This document shows positions 9,290 to 17,189 of a stretch of 64,000 bases of DNA, piece after piece. The notes under the pieces are model-generated. The model saw only the letters and a program-made list of their open reading frames with translations. It ran no database searches and was not told the origin of the DNA. Made by a program: the position numbers and the translations under genes. The DNA lies in assembly GCA_022844345.1 (NCBI GenBank), contig JALHLU010000009.1, forward strand, positions 62,001-126,000, given 5' to 3'. Position 1 is the first letter of the stretch, and every line of letters starts with the position of its first letter. The stretch comes from Hyphomonadaceae bacterium. GTDB lineage: Bacteria > Pseudomonadota > Alphaproteobacteria > Caulobacterales > Hyphomonadaceae.

Positions 9290-10180
9290 TTAACCGGGTG
9301 AAGCGCCAACGGCGCGTATTTCGATGCGGCGATTGCGGGCGCGGCCCGCTTCGTTGTCGTTGGCCGCGACAGGGCGAGCGGCGCCGAAACCCTCAGCGAC
9401 GAGGCGATCGGCCTCTACCCCCCGGCGGATCAGCGCCGTGCGCACTGCTTCTGCGCGGCGCTGGCTGAGCGTGGTGTTGACGCCATCGCGGCCGACATTG
9501 TCGGTGTGCCCTTCGATGCGGACACGGCCGGGGCAGGCGCGCGCCGCGCGGGCGATGCCATCCAGCAGGAGGCCGCTGGCGGACCGGATCACCGCGCTGT
9601 TGGTGGCGAACTCGATGGTGGCGCCGGCGAGCAGGTCGGCCATCGACTGGTCGCAGCGCGCAGCGGCCACGACCGGAGGCGTGACGGCGGCCGAGGGGGG
9701 TCCTTCAGGGGCATCACCGGGGGCGGTCTGAGGCTCGGCATTTTCCACGGCCACACCTACTTCTGGGAACGGATCCGGATCGAGCGGCCGGAGCGGGTCC
9801 TCGGTCCAGGTGAAGCGGTCGATCACCCAGGTCGCCGGCTCGGCCTCGCCCAGGAAGGTGGGCGCGCGCGCGCGGCTGATGGCGGCGATCACTTCGTCTG
9901 CGGCGGCGCGGCTGGGCGGCTTGCCTTCGACCGTCACCCACTGGCCGGAAACCGTAGCGGTGGCCCAGCTATATCCGCCATCATCCAGGGCCTTGCGCGT
10001 GGCGGCGGCGGTCGCCCCCTCGATCTCCCCAAAAGCAAAGGGAAACAGGGCGGCGGCCAGCACCAGGGCAAGGCCGGTGAGCGGGGCCAGCCCCCAGGGC
10101 AGAAACGGAAAGCGCACCGGGGCAAGGCTGGGTTTCGCCCCGCCCTTAACCACGTCCGTTGCTGGCGCATCCTGCGACAT
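9290..10180 (-). CDS. OmpA family protein with BON-like region
   Basis: 296 residues. A single membrane segment (about 25-50, LAPLTGLALVLAAALFPFAF) is followed by a BON-like stretch (KALDDGGYSWATATVSG, WVTVEGKPPS), an acidic/proline-rich linker, and a C-terminal OmpA-like peptidoglycan-binding domain: IEFATNSAVI, RIEGHTDNVG, LSQRRAEAVR and NRRIEI. The TM-BON-OmpA order resembles mycobacterial ArfA-type proteins; homology is inferred from layout only. The protein probably links the inner membrane to peptidoglycan. It is the promoter-proximal gene of the pair with the coiled-coil protein. Confidence 0.82.
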   Translation of the reverse strand: MSQDAPATDVVKGGAKPSLAPVRFPFLPWGLAPLTGLALVLAAALFPFAFGEIEGATAAATRKALDDGGYSWATATVSGQWVTVEGKPPSRAAADEVIAAISRARAPTFLGEAEPATWVIDRFTWTEDPLRPLDPDPFPEVGVAVENAEPQTAPGDAPEGPPSAAVTPPVVAAARCDQSMADLLAGATIEFATNSAVIRSASGLLLDGIARAARACPGRVRIEGHTDNVGRDGVNTTLSQRRAEAVRTALIRRGVEADRLVAEGFGAARPVAANDNEAGRARNRRIEIRAVGASPG

Positions 10181-10291
10181 CGGCCGTCTCTATCCGCCGG
10201 GTGATATCCCCGTGCCGGATCATAGCCGATTGCAACCACACCTGCCGATTACCATCACGTCAGACGCGAATAATGCCTGAGCGGCGAAGGC

Positions 10292-10320
10292 TTGCCGCGG
10301 CGGGACGCCTTGTGTATAGC
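10292..10320 (+). promoter_or_regulatory. candidate promoter for rplY (ctc)
   Basis: TTGCCG (10292-10297) and TATAGC (10315-10320) with a 17-base spacer. Initiation near 10327 would leave a leader of about 93 bases that can fold into an 8-bp hairpin (GGCGGCGA, loop TTG, TCGCTGCC, one G-U pair) before the GGAG ribosome binding site. Confidence 0.5.
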
Positions 10321-10419
10321 CCCGGCTCCCCAAAAAGGCGGCGATTGTCGCTGCCTGTGTAGCCAGGGTGAGCCTCCCGAACCGGGACAGGCGAACATCA
10401 GGGCGAAACGGAGAGCAAG

Positions 10420-11145
10420 ATGAGCACATCAAACATCGTCCTCAATGTCGACGTGCGCGAGCGCACCGGCCGCGGAGGCGCACGCGAAGTCCGCCGCCAG
10501 GATCTCGTGCCGGGCATTCTGTACGGCGGCGAAAAGGCCCCCGTCTCCATCTCGGTCGACAAGAAGACCATCAAGGCAGCGCTGAAATCGGGCAAGTTCC
10601 TGTCGCACACAGTCACGCTCGAATACAAAGGCGAGCGCCAGCTGGTGTTCGCGCAGGACATCCAGTTCCATCCCGTCACCGACGAGCCGACCCACCTCGA
10701 CCTCTATCGCGTCGAGCCGGGTCAGGTCATTCGCGTGGCCGTTCCGGTCCAGGTCACCGGCCAGGGCGTCTCGCCCGGCGTCAAGCGCGGCGGCGCCATG
10801 AACATCGTCCGCCACGAAATCTGGCTCTATGCTCCGGCTGATGCGATCCCCGAGCACATCGAGGCTGACGTCTCGAACATGGAAATCGGCGACGCGCTGA
10901 AAATCTCCGGGATCACACTGCCGGAAGGCGTTCGCCCCACCATCGAGGGCCGCGACTTCACGATCATCACCATCGCCGGCCGCAAGGCCAAGGACGATGT
11001 CGCCGAGGACAAACCGGCCGCCGCCGCGGAAGCTGCTCCGGCCGCCGGCGCCAAGGCTGCTGCTCCGGCTGCCGCCGGCAAGGCCGCGCCCGCCAAGGCT
11101 GCTCCGGCCGCAAAAGCTCCGGCCGCCGCGCCGAAGAAGAAGTAA
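10420..11145 (+). CDS. rplY: 50S ribosomal protein L25/general stress protein Ctc
   Basis: 241 residues. The N-terminal L25 domain (about 1-95, with RTGRGGAREVRRQDLVPGIL and the 5S rRNA-binding surface) is followed by the TL5/Ctc beta domain (about 100-185, VPVQVTGQGVSPGVKRGG, HIEADVSNMEIGD). It binds 5S rRNA in the large subunit. The last 50 residues are an alanine/proline/lysine tail ending in APKKK, common in alphaproteobacterial L25 and presumably disordered. It is followed by pth, a very common rplY-pth pairing. Confidence 0.95.
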   Translation: MSTSNIVLNVDVRERTGRGGAREVRRQDLVPGILYGGEKAPVSISVDKKTIKAALKSGKFLSHTVTLEYKGERQLVFAQDIQFHPVTDEPTHLDLYRVEPGQVIRVAVPVQVTGQGVSPGVKRGGAMNIVRHEIWLYAPADAIPEHIEADVSNMEIGDALKISGITLPEGVRPTIEGRDFTIITIAGRKAKDDVAEDKPAAAAEAAPAAGAKAAAPAAAGKAAPAKAAPAAKAPAAAPKKK

Positions 11146-11153
11146 GGACCTGT

Positions 11154-11181
11154 GGCCGGCTCGCACGCTTGCGGGCCGGCC
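11154..11181 (+). terminator. GC-rich hairpin between rplY and pth
   Basis: GGCCGGC (11154-11160) pairs with GCCGGCC (11175-11181), and four further inner pairs give an 11-bp stem around a six-base loop. No T-run follows directly (TTTTT comes only at about 11200), so this is more likely a processing, pausing or attenuating hairpin than a full intrinsic terminator. Confidence 0.4.
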
Positions 11182-11219
11182 ATTACTTGCTCCAAGGGGT
11201 TTTTGGCTGGACGGCTCTG

Positions 11220-11858
11220 ATGCTGCTCATCGTCGGCCTTGGAAACCCCGGACCCCAGTACGAGGGCAACCGGCACAATATCGGCTTCAAGCTGGTTGAA
11301 GCGATTGCGGACGCACATCGTTTCTCGCCCTGGCAGATGCAGGCGAAATTCGAAGCCGAAGTCTGCGAAGGCCAGTTGAAGACGCCAGACGGCGCCAGCG
11401 TGAAGGCAATACTCGCCAAGCCGCAGACCTATATGAACCTGTCGGGCAAGTCGGTCGGCGCGATCATGCGCAAGCATTACCTCCAGCCGTCCGACATCGT
11501 GGTCTTTCACGACGAGATCGACATGGCGCTGGGCCGCTTCCGCATGGCGACCGGCCGCAGCGCCGCCGGCCACAACGGCATCCGGTCCATCTATGCGCTG
11601 GCCTCGACCGAGGTGCGCCGCGGCCGCATGGGCGTTGGCCATCCCGGTGAGAAGGGGGCTGTGAAAGCCGCCGTGCTGGCGGATTTCCACCCCGACGAAC
11701 GCCCCGCCGTGAATGCGCTAGTCAAGGCCTGCGTCGACGCCTTGCCGTTCCTCGTCGCCGGGACCAATGACGAGCGCTACCAGACCGAAGTCATGCGTCT
11801 GGCGCCCGCGCCGAAGGGCGACCCCAGAAAGCCGCCGCCCGACGAGGTTGACAAATGA
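11220..11858 (+). CDS. pth: peptidyl-tRNA hydrolase
   Basis: 212 residues starting MLLIVGLGNPGPQYEGN, the standard Pth N-terminus; an in-frame start 17 codons upstream lies next to the rplY-pth hairpin and is not supported. Pth recycles peptidyl-tRNAs dropped from ribosomes. The catalytic His is in NRHNIGF, and FHDEIDMALGRFR and SAAGHNGIRSI are the other two conserved blocks. A short charged C-terminal extension (KGDPRKPPPDEVDK) is typical of alphaproteobacteria. The stop immediately precedes the candidate operator of the toxin-antitoxin pair. Confidence 0.95.
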   Translation: MLLIVGLGNPGPQYEGNRHNIGFKLVEAIADAHRFSPWQMQAKFEAEVCEGQLKTPDGASVKAILAKPQTYMNLSGKSVGAIMRKHYLQPSDIVVFHDEIDMALGRFRMATGRSAAGHNGIRSIYALASTEVRRGRMGVGHPGEKGAVKAAVLADFHPDERPAVNALVKACVDALPFLVAGTNDERYQTEVMRLAPAPKGDPRKPPPDEVDK

Positions 11859-11881
11859 ACACGAAAACACGAACTTCGTGT
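11859..11881 (+). promoter_or_regulatory. candidate antitoxin operator (inverted and direct repeat)
   Basis: ACACGAA occurs at 11859-11865 and 11867-11873, and TTCGTGT (its exact inverse) at 11875-11881, one base later. The site lies between the pth stop and the antitoxin ATG at 11883, the expected place for autorepression by a ribbon-helix-helix antitoxin. It is so close to the ATG that it would also occupy the ribosome binding site region. Confidence 0.45.
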
Positions 11882-11882
11882 C

Positions 11883-12266
11883 ATGAGGAACGTGACGATC
11901 ACCTTGCCCGAGGAGCTTGCCGCCTGGCTTCGCGTCGAAGCGGCCAAGGCTGGGAAAAGTGTGTCCTCCTATCTTCGCGATGTCGTTGAGGCGGCGCGGG
12001 GCGAGGCGGATCGTGATCGCGCGCGCATCGACTCGCTGGATGCGTTCCTGGACGGCCCCCTTTTCCACCTGTCCGGGCCCTCGGGCCGGCTAGATCCCGT
12101 AGGCGCTGACTATGACGCGGACATGGACGAGCGTTTTCGTGGACACGAACGTGCTGGTCTACACGCGGGATCTGGACGCGCTGGAGAAACGGGCCGCGTG
12201 CGTCGCGTGGCTGAGGGAACTGGGAGCCAGGCGGGCTTTGAAGCTGAGCCTTCAAAGCCTGAATGA
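11883..12266 (+). CDS. ribbon-helix-helix antitoxin (VapB-like)
   Basis: 127 residues. The first 40 (VTITLPEELAAWLRVEAAKA then GKSVSSYLRDVV) are a clear ribbon-helix-helix DNA-binding domain; residues 40-80 would wrap the toxin. From about residue 77 the frame runs 155 bases inside the PIN gene and encodes arginine/glycine-rich residues that look like out-of-frame translation. RHH antitoxins are usually about 70-90 residues, so an ancestral stop near the toxin start may have been lost. It pairs with the following PIN toxin and has a candidate operator just upstream. Confidence 0.7.
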   Translation: MRNVTITLPEELAAWLRVEAAKAGKSVSSYLRDVVEAARGEADRDRARIDSLDAFLDGPLFHLSGPSGRLDPVGADYDADMDERFRGHERAGLHAGSGRAGETGRVRRVAEGTGSQAGFEAEPSKPE

Positions 12267-12573
12267 GCTCTACAGCGTCCTGATCCACCGCAAGCGGCTC
12301 GATCCCGTGGCTGACGGGGTGCGCGGGATGGTTGAGCAGCTCCACCCCTGGGCGGACGCCCCACTCAACCATCAGACGCGGCGACTTGCCTGGCAGATTC
12401 AGGACCAGACGGGCTTTCGCTACTACGACAGTCTGCTATTGGCCTCGGCCACGCAGGCGGGCTGCGACCTCTTCCTGTCGGAAGACCTGCAGCACGCCCG
12501 GAAACTGGGTGATCTGACGATCGTGAACCCGTTCATGGTCACGCCCCAAACGGCGCTGGCGCAAGAGGACTGA
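12112..12573 (+). CDS. PIN domain ribonuclease toxin (VapC-like)
   Basis: 153 residues. The four acidic positions of the PIN nuclease are visible: Asp11 ([11 protein letters not shown]), Glu52 (SLNELYSVL), Asp106 ([10 protein letters not shown]) and an acidic residue in [10 protein letters not shown]. VapC toxins cleave tRNA or rRNA in a metal-dependent way and are neutralised by the cognate VapB. The start lies 155 bases inside the antitoxin frame. The active site looks intact, so the toxin is probably functional. ychF begins four bases after the stop, but is unlikely to be functionally related. Confidence 0.82.
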   Translation: MTRTWTSVFVDTNVLVYTRDLDALEKRAACVAWLRELGARRALKLSLQSLNELYSVLIHRKRLDPVADGVRGMVEQLHPWADAPLNHQTRRLAWQIQDQTGFRYYDSLLLASATQAGCDLFLSEDLQHARKLGDLTIVNPFMVTPQTALAQED

Positions 12574-12577
12574 TAGC

Positions 12578-13675
12578 ATGGGCTTCAAGGCCGGAATCGT
12601 GGGCCTGCCGAATGTCGGCAAGTCGACCCTGTTCAACGCGCTGACCCGCACGGCGGCGGCGCAGGCGGCGAACTATCCGTTCTGCACGATCGAGCCGAAC
12701 GTGGGCGATGTGGCCATGCCCGAGCCACGCCTTGATGTGCTGGCGAAGATCGCCGGCTCCAAGGAGATCATTCCGACGCGGATGAATTTCGTGGACATTG
12801 CCGGCCTGGTGAAGGGTGCGAGCAAGGGCGAGGGCCTCGGCAACCAGTTCCTCGCCACCATTCGCGAGGTCGACGCCGTGGCCTATGTGCTGCGCTGCTT
12901 CGAGGACGCCGACATCACGCACGTGTCCGGCAAGATCGATCCGTTGGCCGACTTCGAGGTGGTCGAGACCGAGCTGATGCTGGCCGACATGGACTCGCTG
13001 GAAAAGCGCAAGCTCAACGTCGAGAAGAAAGCCAAGGGCGGCGACAAGGAAGCGGTTCAGACGCTGGAGCTGATCAAGCTCGCCCTCGAACAGCTCAACG
13101 CCGGCAAGCCTGCCCGCAGGGCGAAGATCGACGCCGAGGATCAGAAAGCCTGGAAGATGCTCCAGCTGCTGACGTCCAAACCTGTGTTCTACATCTGCAA
13201 TGTGGACGAAGGATCGGCCGGCACGGGCAACGCCTTCTCCGACGCTGTCGTGAAGCACGCGCAGGCCGAAGGCTCGGCTGCTGTTGTGATCTCAGCGAAG
13301 ATCGAGAGCGAGGTCGCCGTCCTCTCCGATGATGAGCAGAAGGAGTTCCTCGAAAGCCTCGGCCTCGAAGAACCCGGCCTCAACCGCGTGATCCGCGCGG
13401 GCTATGAGTTGCTCGGCCTGCAGACCTACTTCACGGTCGGCCCCAAGGAAGCGCGCGCCTGGACCATCAAAAAGGGCACGACCGCGCCGCAGGCCGCCGG
13501 CGTCATCCACGGCGACTTCGAGAAAGGCTTCATCAAGGCCGAGACGATCGCCTTCGACGACTATGTGAAGTTCAAGGGCGAAAGCGGCGCCAAGGAAGCC
13601 GGCAAGGCCCGCCAGGAAGGCAAGGAATACATCGTGCAGGACGGCGACGTCATGCACTTCCGGTTTAACGTCTGA
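12578..13675 (+). CDS. ychF: redox-regulated ATPase YchF (EngD)
   Basis: 365 residues, full length. Translation-factor-class P-loop protein: G1 GLPNVGKST, switch region [11 protein letters not shown]3 [17 protein letters not shown], and a G4 of the form NVDE rather than NKxD, the feature that gives YchF ATP instead of GTP preference. A helical coiled-coil domain follows and a C-terminal TGS domain ([18 protein letters not shown] to [12 protein letters not shown]). It binds ribosomes and is linked to oxidative stress responses. No Shine-Dalgarno is striking; it directly follows the toxin gene. Confidence 0.97.
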   Translation: MGFKAGIVGLPNVGKSTLFNALTRTAAAQAANYPFCTIEPNVGDVAMPEPRLDVLAKIAGSKEIIPTRMNFVDIAGLVKGASKGEGLGNQFLATIREVDAVAYVLRCFEDADITHVSGKIDPLADFEVVETELMLADMDSLEKRKLNVEKKAKGGDKEAVQTLELIKLALEQLNAGKPARRAKIDAEDQKAWKMLQLLTSKPVFYICNVDEGSAGTGNAFSDAVVKHAQAEGSAAVVISAKIESEVAVLSDDEQKEFLESLGLEEPGLNRVIRAGYELLGLQTYFTVGPKEARAWTIKKGTTAPQAAGVIHGDFEKGFIKAETIAFDDYVKFKGESGAKEAGKARQEGKEYIVQDGDVMHFRFNV

Positions 13676-13690
13676 CGTCTGGAAGCACGG

Positions 13691-13774
13691 CCTCGTCCTT
13701 CGACAAGCTCAGAATGAGGCCTTGGCAACAGCCGCCGCGTAAGCGCCTCATCCTGAGCTTGTCGAAGGACGAGG
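13691..13774. repeat. 29-bp inverted repeat between convergent genes
   Basis: The arms at 13691-13719 and 13746-13774 are complementary at 28 of 29 positions, separated by 26 bases. The arm core TCCTTCGACAAGCTCAG is a sequence I have often seen in intergenic palindromes of high-GC alphaproteobacteria (from memory). It sits between the convergent ychF and amidohydrolase genes and could act as a bidirectional terminator or a REP-like element. Confidence 0.75.
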
Positions 13775-13795
13775 CGCGTGCTCACGGATGCCCGA

Positions 13796-16700
13796 TCACT
13801 TCTCCCAATAATACGGCGCCCTTGCTCGGTTGCCCGTGACGATCTCGTTCATCGTCGACGCTTCGTAGAGCCGCCCGTTGATCATCACGCTGGCGATCTT
13901 GTCCGAGTTCTGGATGCTCTCCAGCGGGTTGGCGTCTAGCACCACGAGATCCGCCAGCTTGCCGGCTTCGAGCGAGCCGATGTCACGCTCCATGCCCAGC
14001 TTGCGCGCCGGAAGAATGGTGCCGGTCATCAGCGCCTGAAGCGGCGTGAAGCCGCCGCGCGCGAACGACCACAGCTCCCAGTGAGCCGCGAGGCCTTCCT
14101 GCTGACCGTGCGCGCCGATCGACACGTTGACGCCACGCTCGTGCAGCTTGAGCGCCTGTGACGCGGCGCGGCCATCAACGAAGTCCTCGTCCGGCGCCTG
14201 GGTGCGGCGCACGCTGGCTGGCTGCAGGATATGCGGCGGCACATGGCGCGACAGGATGGGATGGCGCCACACATCCATGTGCGAGCGCCAGTACGGATCG
14301 CCGGCAAGGCCGCCATAGGTGACGACCAGCGTGGGCGTGTAGGCGACCTTCGTCTGTGCGAAATAGCTGATCACGTCCTCGTAGAGGTTCATCTGCGGGA
14401 TGTTGTGCTCCAGCGCCGTGTTGCCGTCCGCGATCAGCGCCATGTCCTGCGCGAACAGCGAGGCGCCCTCCGCCACCACCTGGATATTCTCCGCGATGGA
14501 GGCTGCGACAACCTGCTGACGCTGGTCGCGGCGCGGCTGGTTGTAGTTCTTGACGCCCGCCGCGCCCTGGACCTTGAGGCGCTGCACGTGCGCCAGCGCA
14601 TCTTCGTAGCTCTGAATGTCGTTGAGCGTGCCCCGGCTGCGCGCGCCATAGACAATCTCGCCGGTCGAGAAGATGCGGGGCCCGAGGATCAGCCCGGCCT
14701 GCTGCATCTCCTGCGCCGCAAAGGCCGTGCTGGCCTGGCTCGATGGATCGAAAACAGTCGTCACGCCCAGCGCCAGATGCGCGATGGCGCTCCAGTTCTG
14801 GTTCGGGATGATATCGCCGTCGCCGTACGGACCATGCGCGTGCGCATCAACGAGGCCAGGAATGATGGTTTTACCGGCGAGGTTTACAGTTCGCGCGCCA
14901 GCGGGAACTGTGACGGCGCCTGAGCGGCCAACGGCCGTGATACGGTTGCCCGTGATCACGATGACGCCGTTGTCGATCACGCCGCCATTCTCGTCCGCCA
15001 TCGTGACGATGCGCGCACCTGTGAGCACGGTGACGCCCGTGGGCTTGGCCGCCTGTGCTGGAATGGAGAGGTCAATGCCGGTTTCGGGCGGCTTGTAGCC
15101 TTCCTCCGGCTTCTTCGGCGTCATAGGCATCATGGCGTCGAGGCTGGCGGAATACAGCGTCGGCCCGAGCGACCAGTTGAGGCGCTTGCCGCCGTCGACC
15201 CATGTCAGGTAGGTCGCGCCGCCCTTGCTGGCCTTGACGACCGGCATGGAGGACGCGCCCTTGCCGGCGACGATCTCCTGCGGACCAGGCGCCATCGGCA
15301 TGACGTAAGCGCCGAAATTGTCGCGGAAGGCGACGTGTGCGCCATCGGGTGAGACTTCATAGCCCGCGACCATCTCCCCGGTGGCATGCGTACGTTCCGC
15401 TTCGCCATCGAGATTGACTGAGACGAGCGTGCCCGACGGTCCATCGCCGCGCGTGAGGAAGACGCGATCATTGCCCGCCCCGAAGTGCGGGAAGGCGCCA
15501 GATTGCGTCACCAATGTCACGGCGCCGCCAGCGGCGGGGATGCGATAGACACCCGGATTATCGGAGCGGAGTTCGGAGAGCAGATAGCCGCCAGAGCCCC
15601 TCTCGAACACAATGGTCTGACCATCCGGAGAGAAACGTGGCCGGCGATAGTGGCCCGGCTCTGCGGTAACATAGCGGCCGCCTGAGCCGTTGGCATTCAC
15701 CACGCGGATCTTGCCGAGGCCGGCGTCAGTCCATTCGACATACACCAGCCGCTGCCCGTCGCGCGACCAGGAGGGGAAGGCCTCCACTTCGCTGCCGCGC
15801 GTCTGAGTGAGACGTGTGGGCGCACCATCGCCCTGCTTGACGTACAGCTTGCCGAGGCTTTCGAACACGGTGCGGCGGCCATCGGGCGAGGTCGCCACAT
15901 AGCGCGGCATCCGGGTGCGGAAGCTGTCGGGCGCAACTTCGACCTTGGGCTGCGGCGGATCGATCACCACGCGCGTGTCGTTGACGCGGAATGGGATCAC
16001 CTGCGATGCGCCGCTCATGTCCACGCGGCGGATTTTCCCACCCGCCCAGAACACGATGGATTTCGAATCCGGCGTCCAGTCCATGCCCGGATAGAGGCCG
16101 TTGACGGCCCACGTCTCCTGCAGGTCGAGATCGAGATCGTCATAGAGCTTGGTCAGCGAGCCGGTCGCGAGGTCTTTCACATAGAGTTTCGACTCGTTGC
16201 GATCGCGCCGCACGAAGGCGAGCTTGGTTCCATCCGGCGAGGGCGCCGGGCGCGTCGCGCCGCCTGCGCCGCTGACCGCAGTGGTCACCTCGCCCGTGGC
16301 AAACTCATAACGCTCGATCTCGAACAGGCTGCCATTGGAATCCTGCGCGTATTCGAACGTGTTCCCGGGCGAGACGTTACGCGTGTAGTAGAGCGACTTG
16401 CCGTCGGGCGAATAGACCGGCTCGCCTAGCTCCTTCTGCAGCGCCTCGCTGGCGCGCTTGACCGCGACATAACCGTCGCCGCCGCCCACGTGATAGATCC
16501 AGATTTCGCCCGTTCCGAGCGAACGCGAAGTGGTGAAATGCTTGCGCGCCGCGATGAAGCGGCCATCGGGCGACCAGCTGGGTTCGTTGAGCAAGCGGAA
16601 GCTTTCCTCGGTCACCTGCTGCTTGTCCGAGCCGTCGATATTCATGATCCAGATGTTGTCGCCGCCGCCACGGTCGCTGGTGAAGGTGATGCGCTTCCCA

Positions 16701-17026
16701 TCGGGCGAGAACTGCGGCTGCATTTCATACGGCAGGCCCTCGGCGATGCGCGTGGGCGTCCCGCCCGCGATCGGCATCGTGTAGATGTCACCCAGCAGGT
16801 CGAACGCGATCAGCTTCCCATCGGGGCTGAGATCGATGTCCATCCACGTGCCTTCATCGACATTGATGTTGACCGTGCGGGTCGGCAGGGGCGGCGCGGC
16901 CACGTCCCATTTCGGCTTTTCGTCCTTCGCCCCGTCAGGCGCAGGCTTCGGGGCTTCCTGGGCAAAGGACAGCGTTGCGGCCGCCAGAACGCCAAGCGCG
17001 GCGCCAACAGCTAGACGATATTTCAT
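13796..17026 (-). CDS. secreted TolB-like beta-propeller/amidohydrolase fusion
   Basis: 1076 residues from MKYRLAVGAALGVLAAATLS, with GGAGGG seven bases upstream; a signal peptide ends near AFAQEAP. Residues about 45-620 contain at least nine PD40/TolB-type blades (FSPDGKRITFTSD, WSPDGRFIAA, YSPDGKSLYY, FSPDGQTIVFERG and others). Residues about 660-1070 form an amidohydrolase-superfamily metal-dependent hydrolase (LAGKTIIPGLVDAHAHGPYG with the HxH metal motif; ALEHNI; LEAGKLADLVVLDANPL). Such fusions are annotated as amidohydrolase or Xaa-Pro-dipeptidase-like; the substrate is unknown, probably a periplasmic peptide or amide. Confidence 0.88.
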   Translation of the reverse strand: MKYRLAVGAALGVLAAATLSFAQEAPKPAPDGAKDEKPKWDVAAPPLPTRTVNINVDEGTWMDIDLSPDGKLIAFDLLGDIYTMPIAGGTPTRIAEGLPYEMQPQFSPDGKRITFTSDRGGGDNIWIMNIDGSDKQQVTEESFRLLNEPSWSPDGRFIAARKHFTTSRSLGTGEIWIYHVGGGDGYVAVKRASEALQKELGEPVYSPDGKSLYYTRNVSPGNTFEYAQDSNGSLFEIERYEFATGEVTTAVSGAGGATRPAPSPDGTKLAFVRRDRNESKLYVKDLATGSLTKLYDDLDLDLQETWAVNGLYPGMDWTPDSKSIVFWAGGKIRRVDMSGASQVIPFRVNDTRVVIDPPQPKVEVAPDSFRTRMPRYVATSPDGRRTVFESLGKLYVKQGDGAPTRLTQTRGSEVEAFPSWSRDGQRLVYVEWTDAGLGKIRVVNANGSGGRYVTAEPGHYRRPRFSPDGQTIVFERGSGGYLLSELRSDNPGVYRIPAAGGAVTLVTQSGAFPHFGAGNDRVFLTRGDGPSGTLVSVNLDGEAERTHATGEMVAGYEVSPDGAHVAFRDNFGAYVMPMAPGPQEIVAGKGASSMPVVKASKGGATYLTWVDGGKRLNWSLGPTLYSASLDAMMPMTPKKPEEGYKPPETGIDLSIPAQAAKPTGVTVLTGARIVTMADENGGVIDNGVIVITGNRITAVGRSGAVTVPAGARTVNLAGKTIIPGLVDAHAHGPYGDGDIIPNQNWSAIAHLALGVTTVFDPSSQASTAFAAQEMQQAGLILGPRIFSTGEIVYGARSRGTLNDIQSYEDALAHVQRLKVQGAAGVKNYNQPRRDQRQQVVAASIAENIQVVAEGASLFAQDMALIADGNTALEHNIPQMNLYEDVISYFAQTKVAYTPTLVVTYGGLAGDPYWRSHMDVWRHPILSRHVPPHILQPASVRRTQAPDEDFVDGRAASQALKLHERGVNVSIGAHGQQEGLAAHWELWSFARGGFTPLQALMTGTILPARKLGMERDIGSLEAGKLADLVVLDANPLESIQNSDKIASVMINGRLYEASTMNEIVTGNRARAPYYWEK

Positions 17027-17189
17027 GTATCCCTCCGGCCTCTGGCGATCAGCATAGACCTGCCTCGTCAGCCCGCGAAAGGGGCAAACGTCGCGCAAAT
17101 TTCCAGAACTTTGTGCACCGCCAAACCCTACCCAGCACGTCAGAACCCCGCTAGACCCCGTCCTTCATTCCATGTGAGCGTTCACTCCC

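Noticed and set aside
11190-11206. T-run before pth as part of a rho-independent terminator with the rplY hairpin
   Set aside because: The T-run begins about 15 bases after the stem, outside the range for intrinsic termination; pth directly follows and is likely cotranscribed.
12580-13672. ychF as part of the toxin-antitoxin operon
   Set aside because: ychF starts four bases after the toxin stop, but it is a universally conserved housekeeping gene; adjacency is not evidence of shared function.
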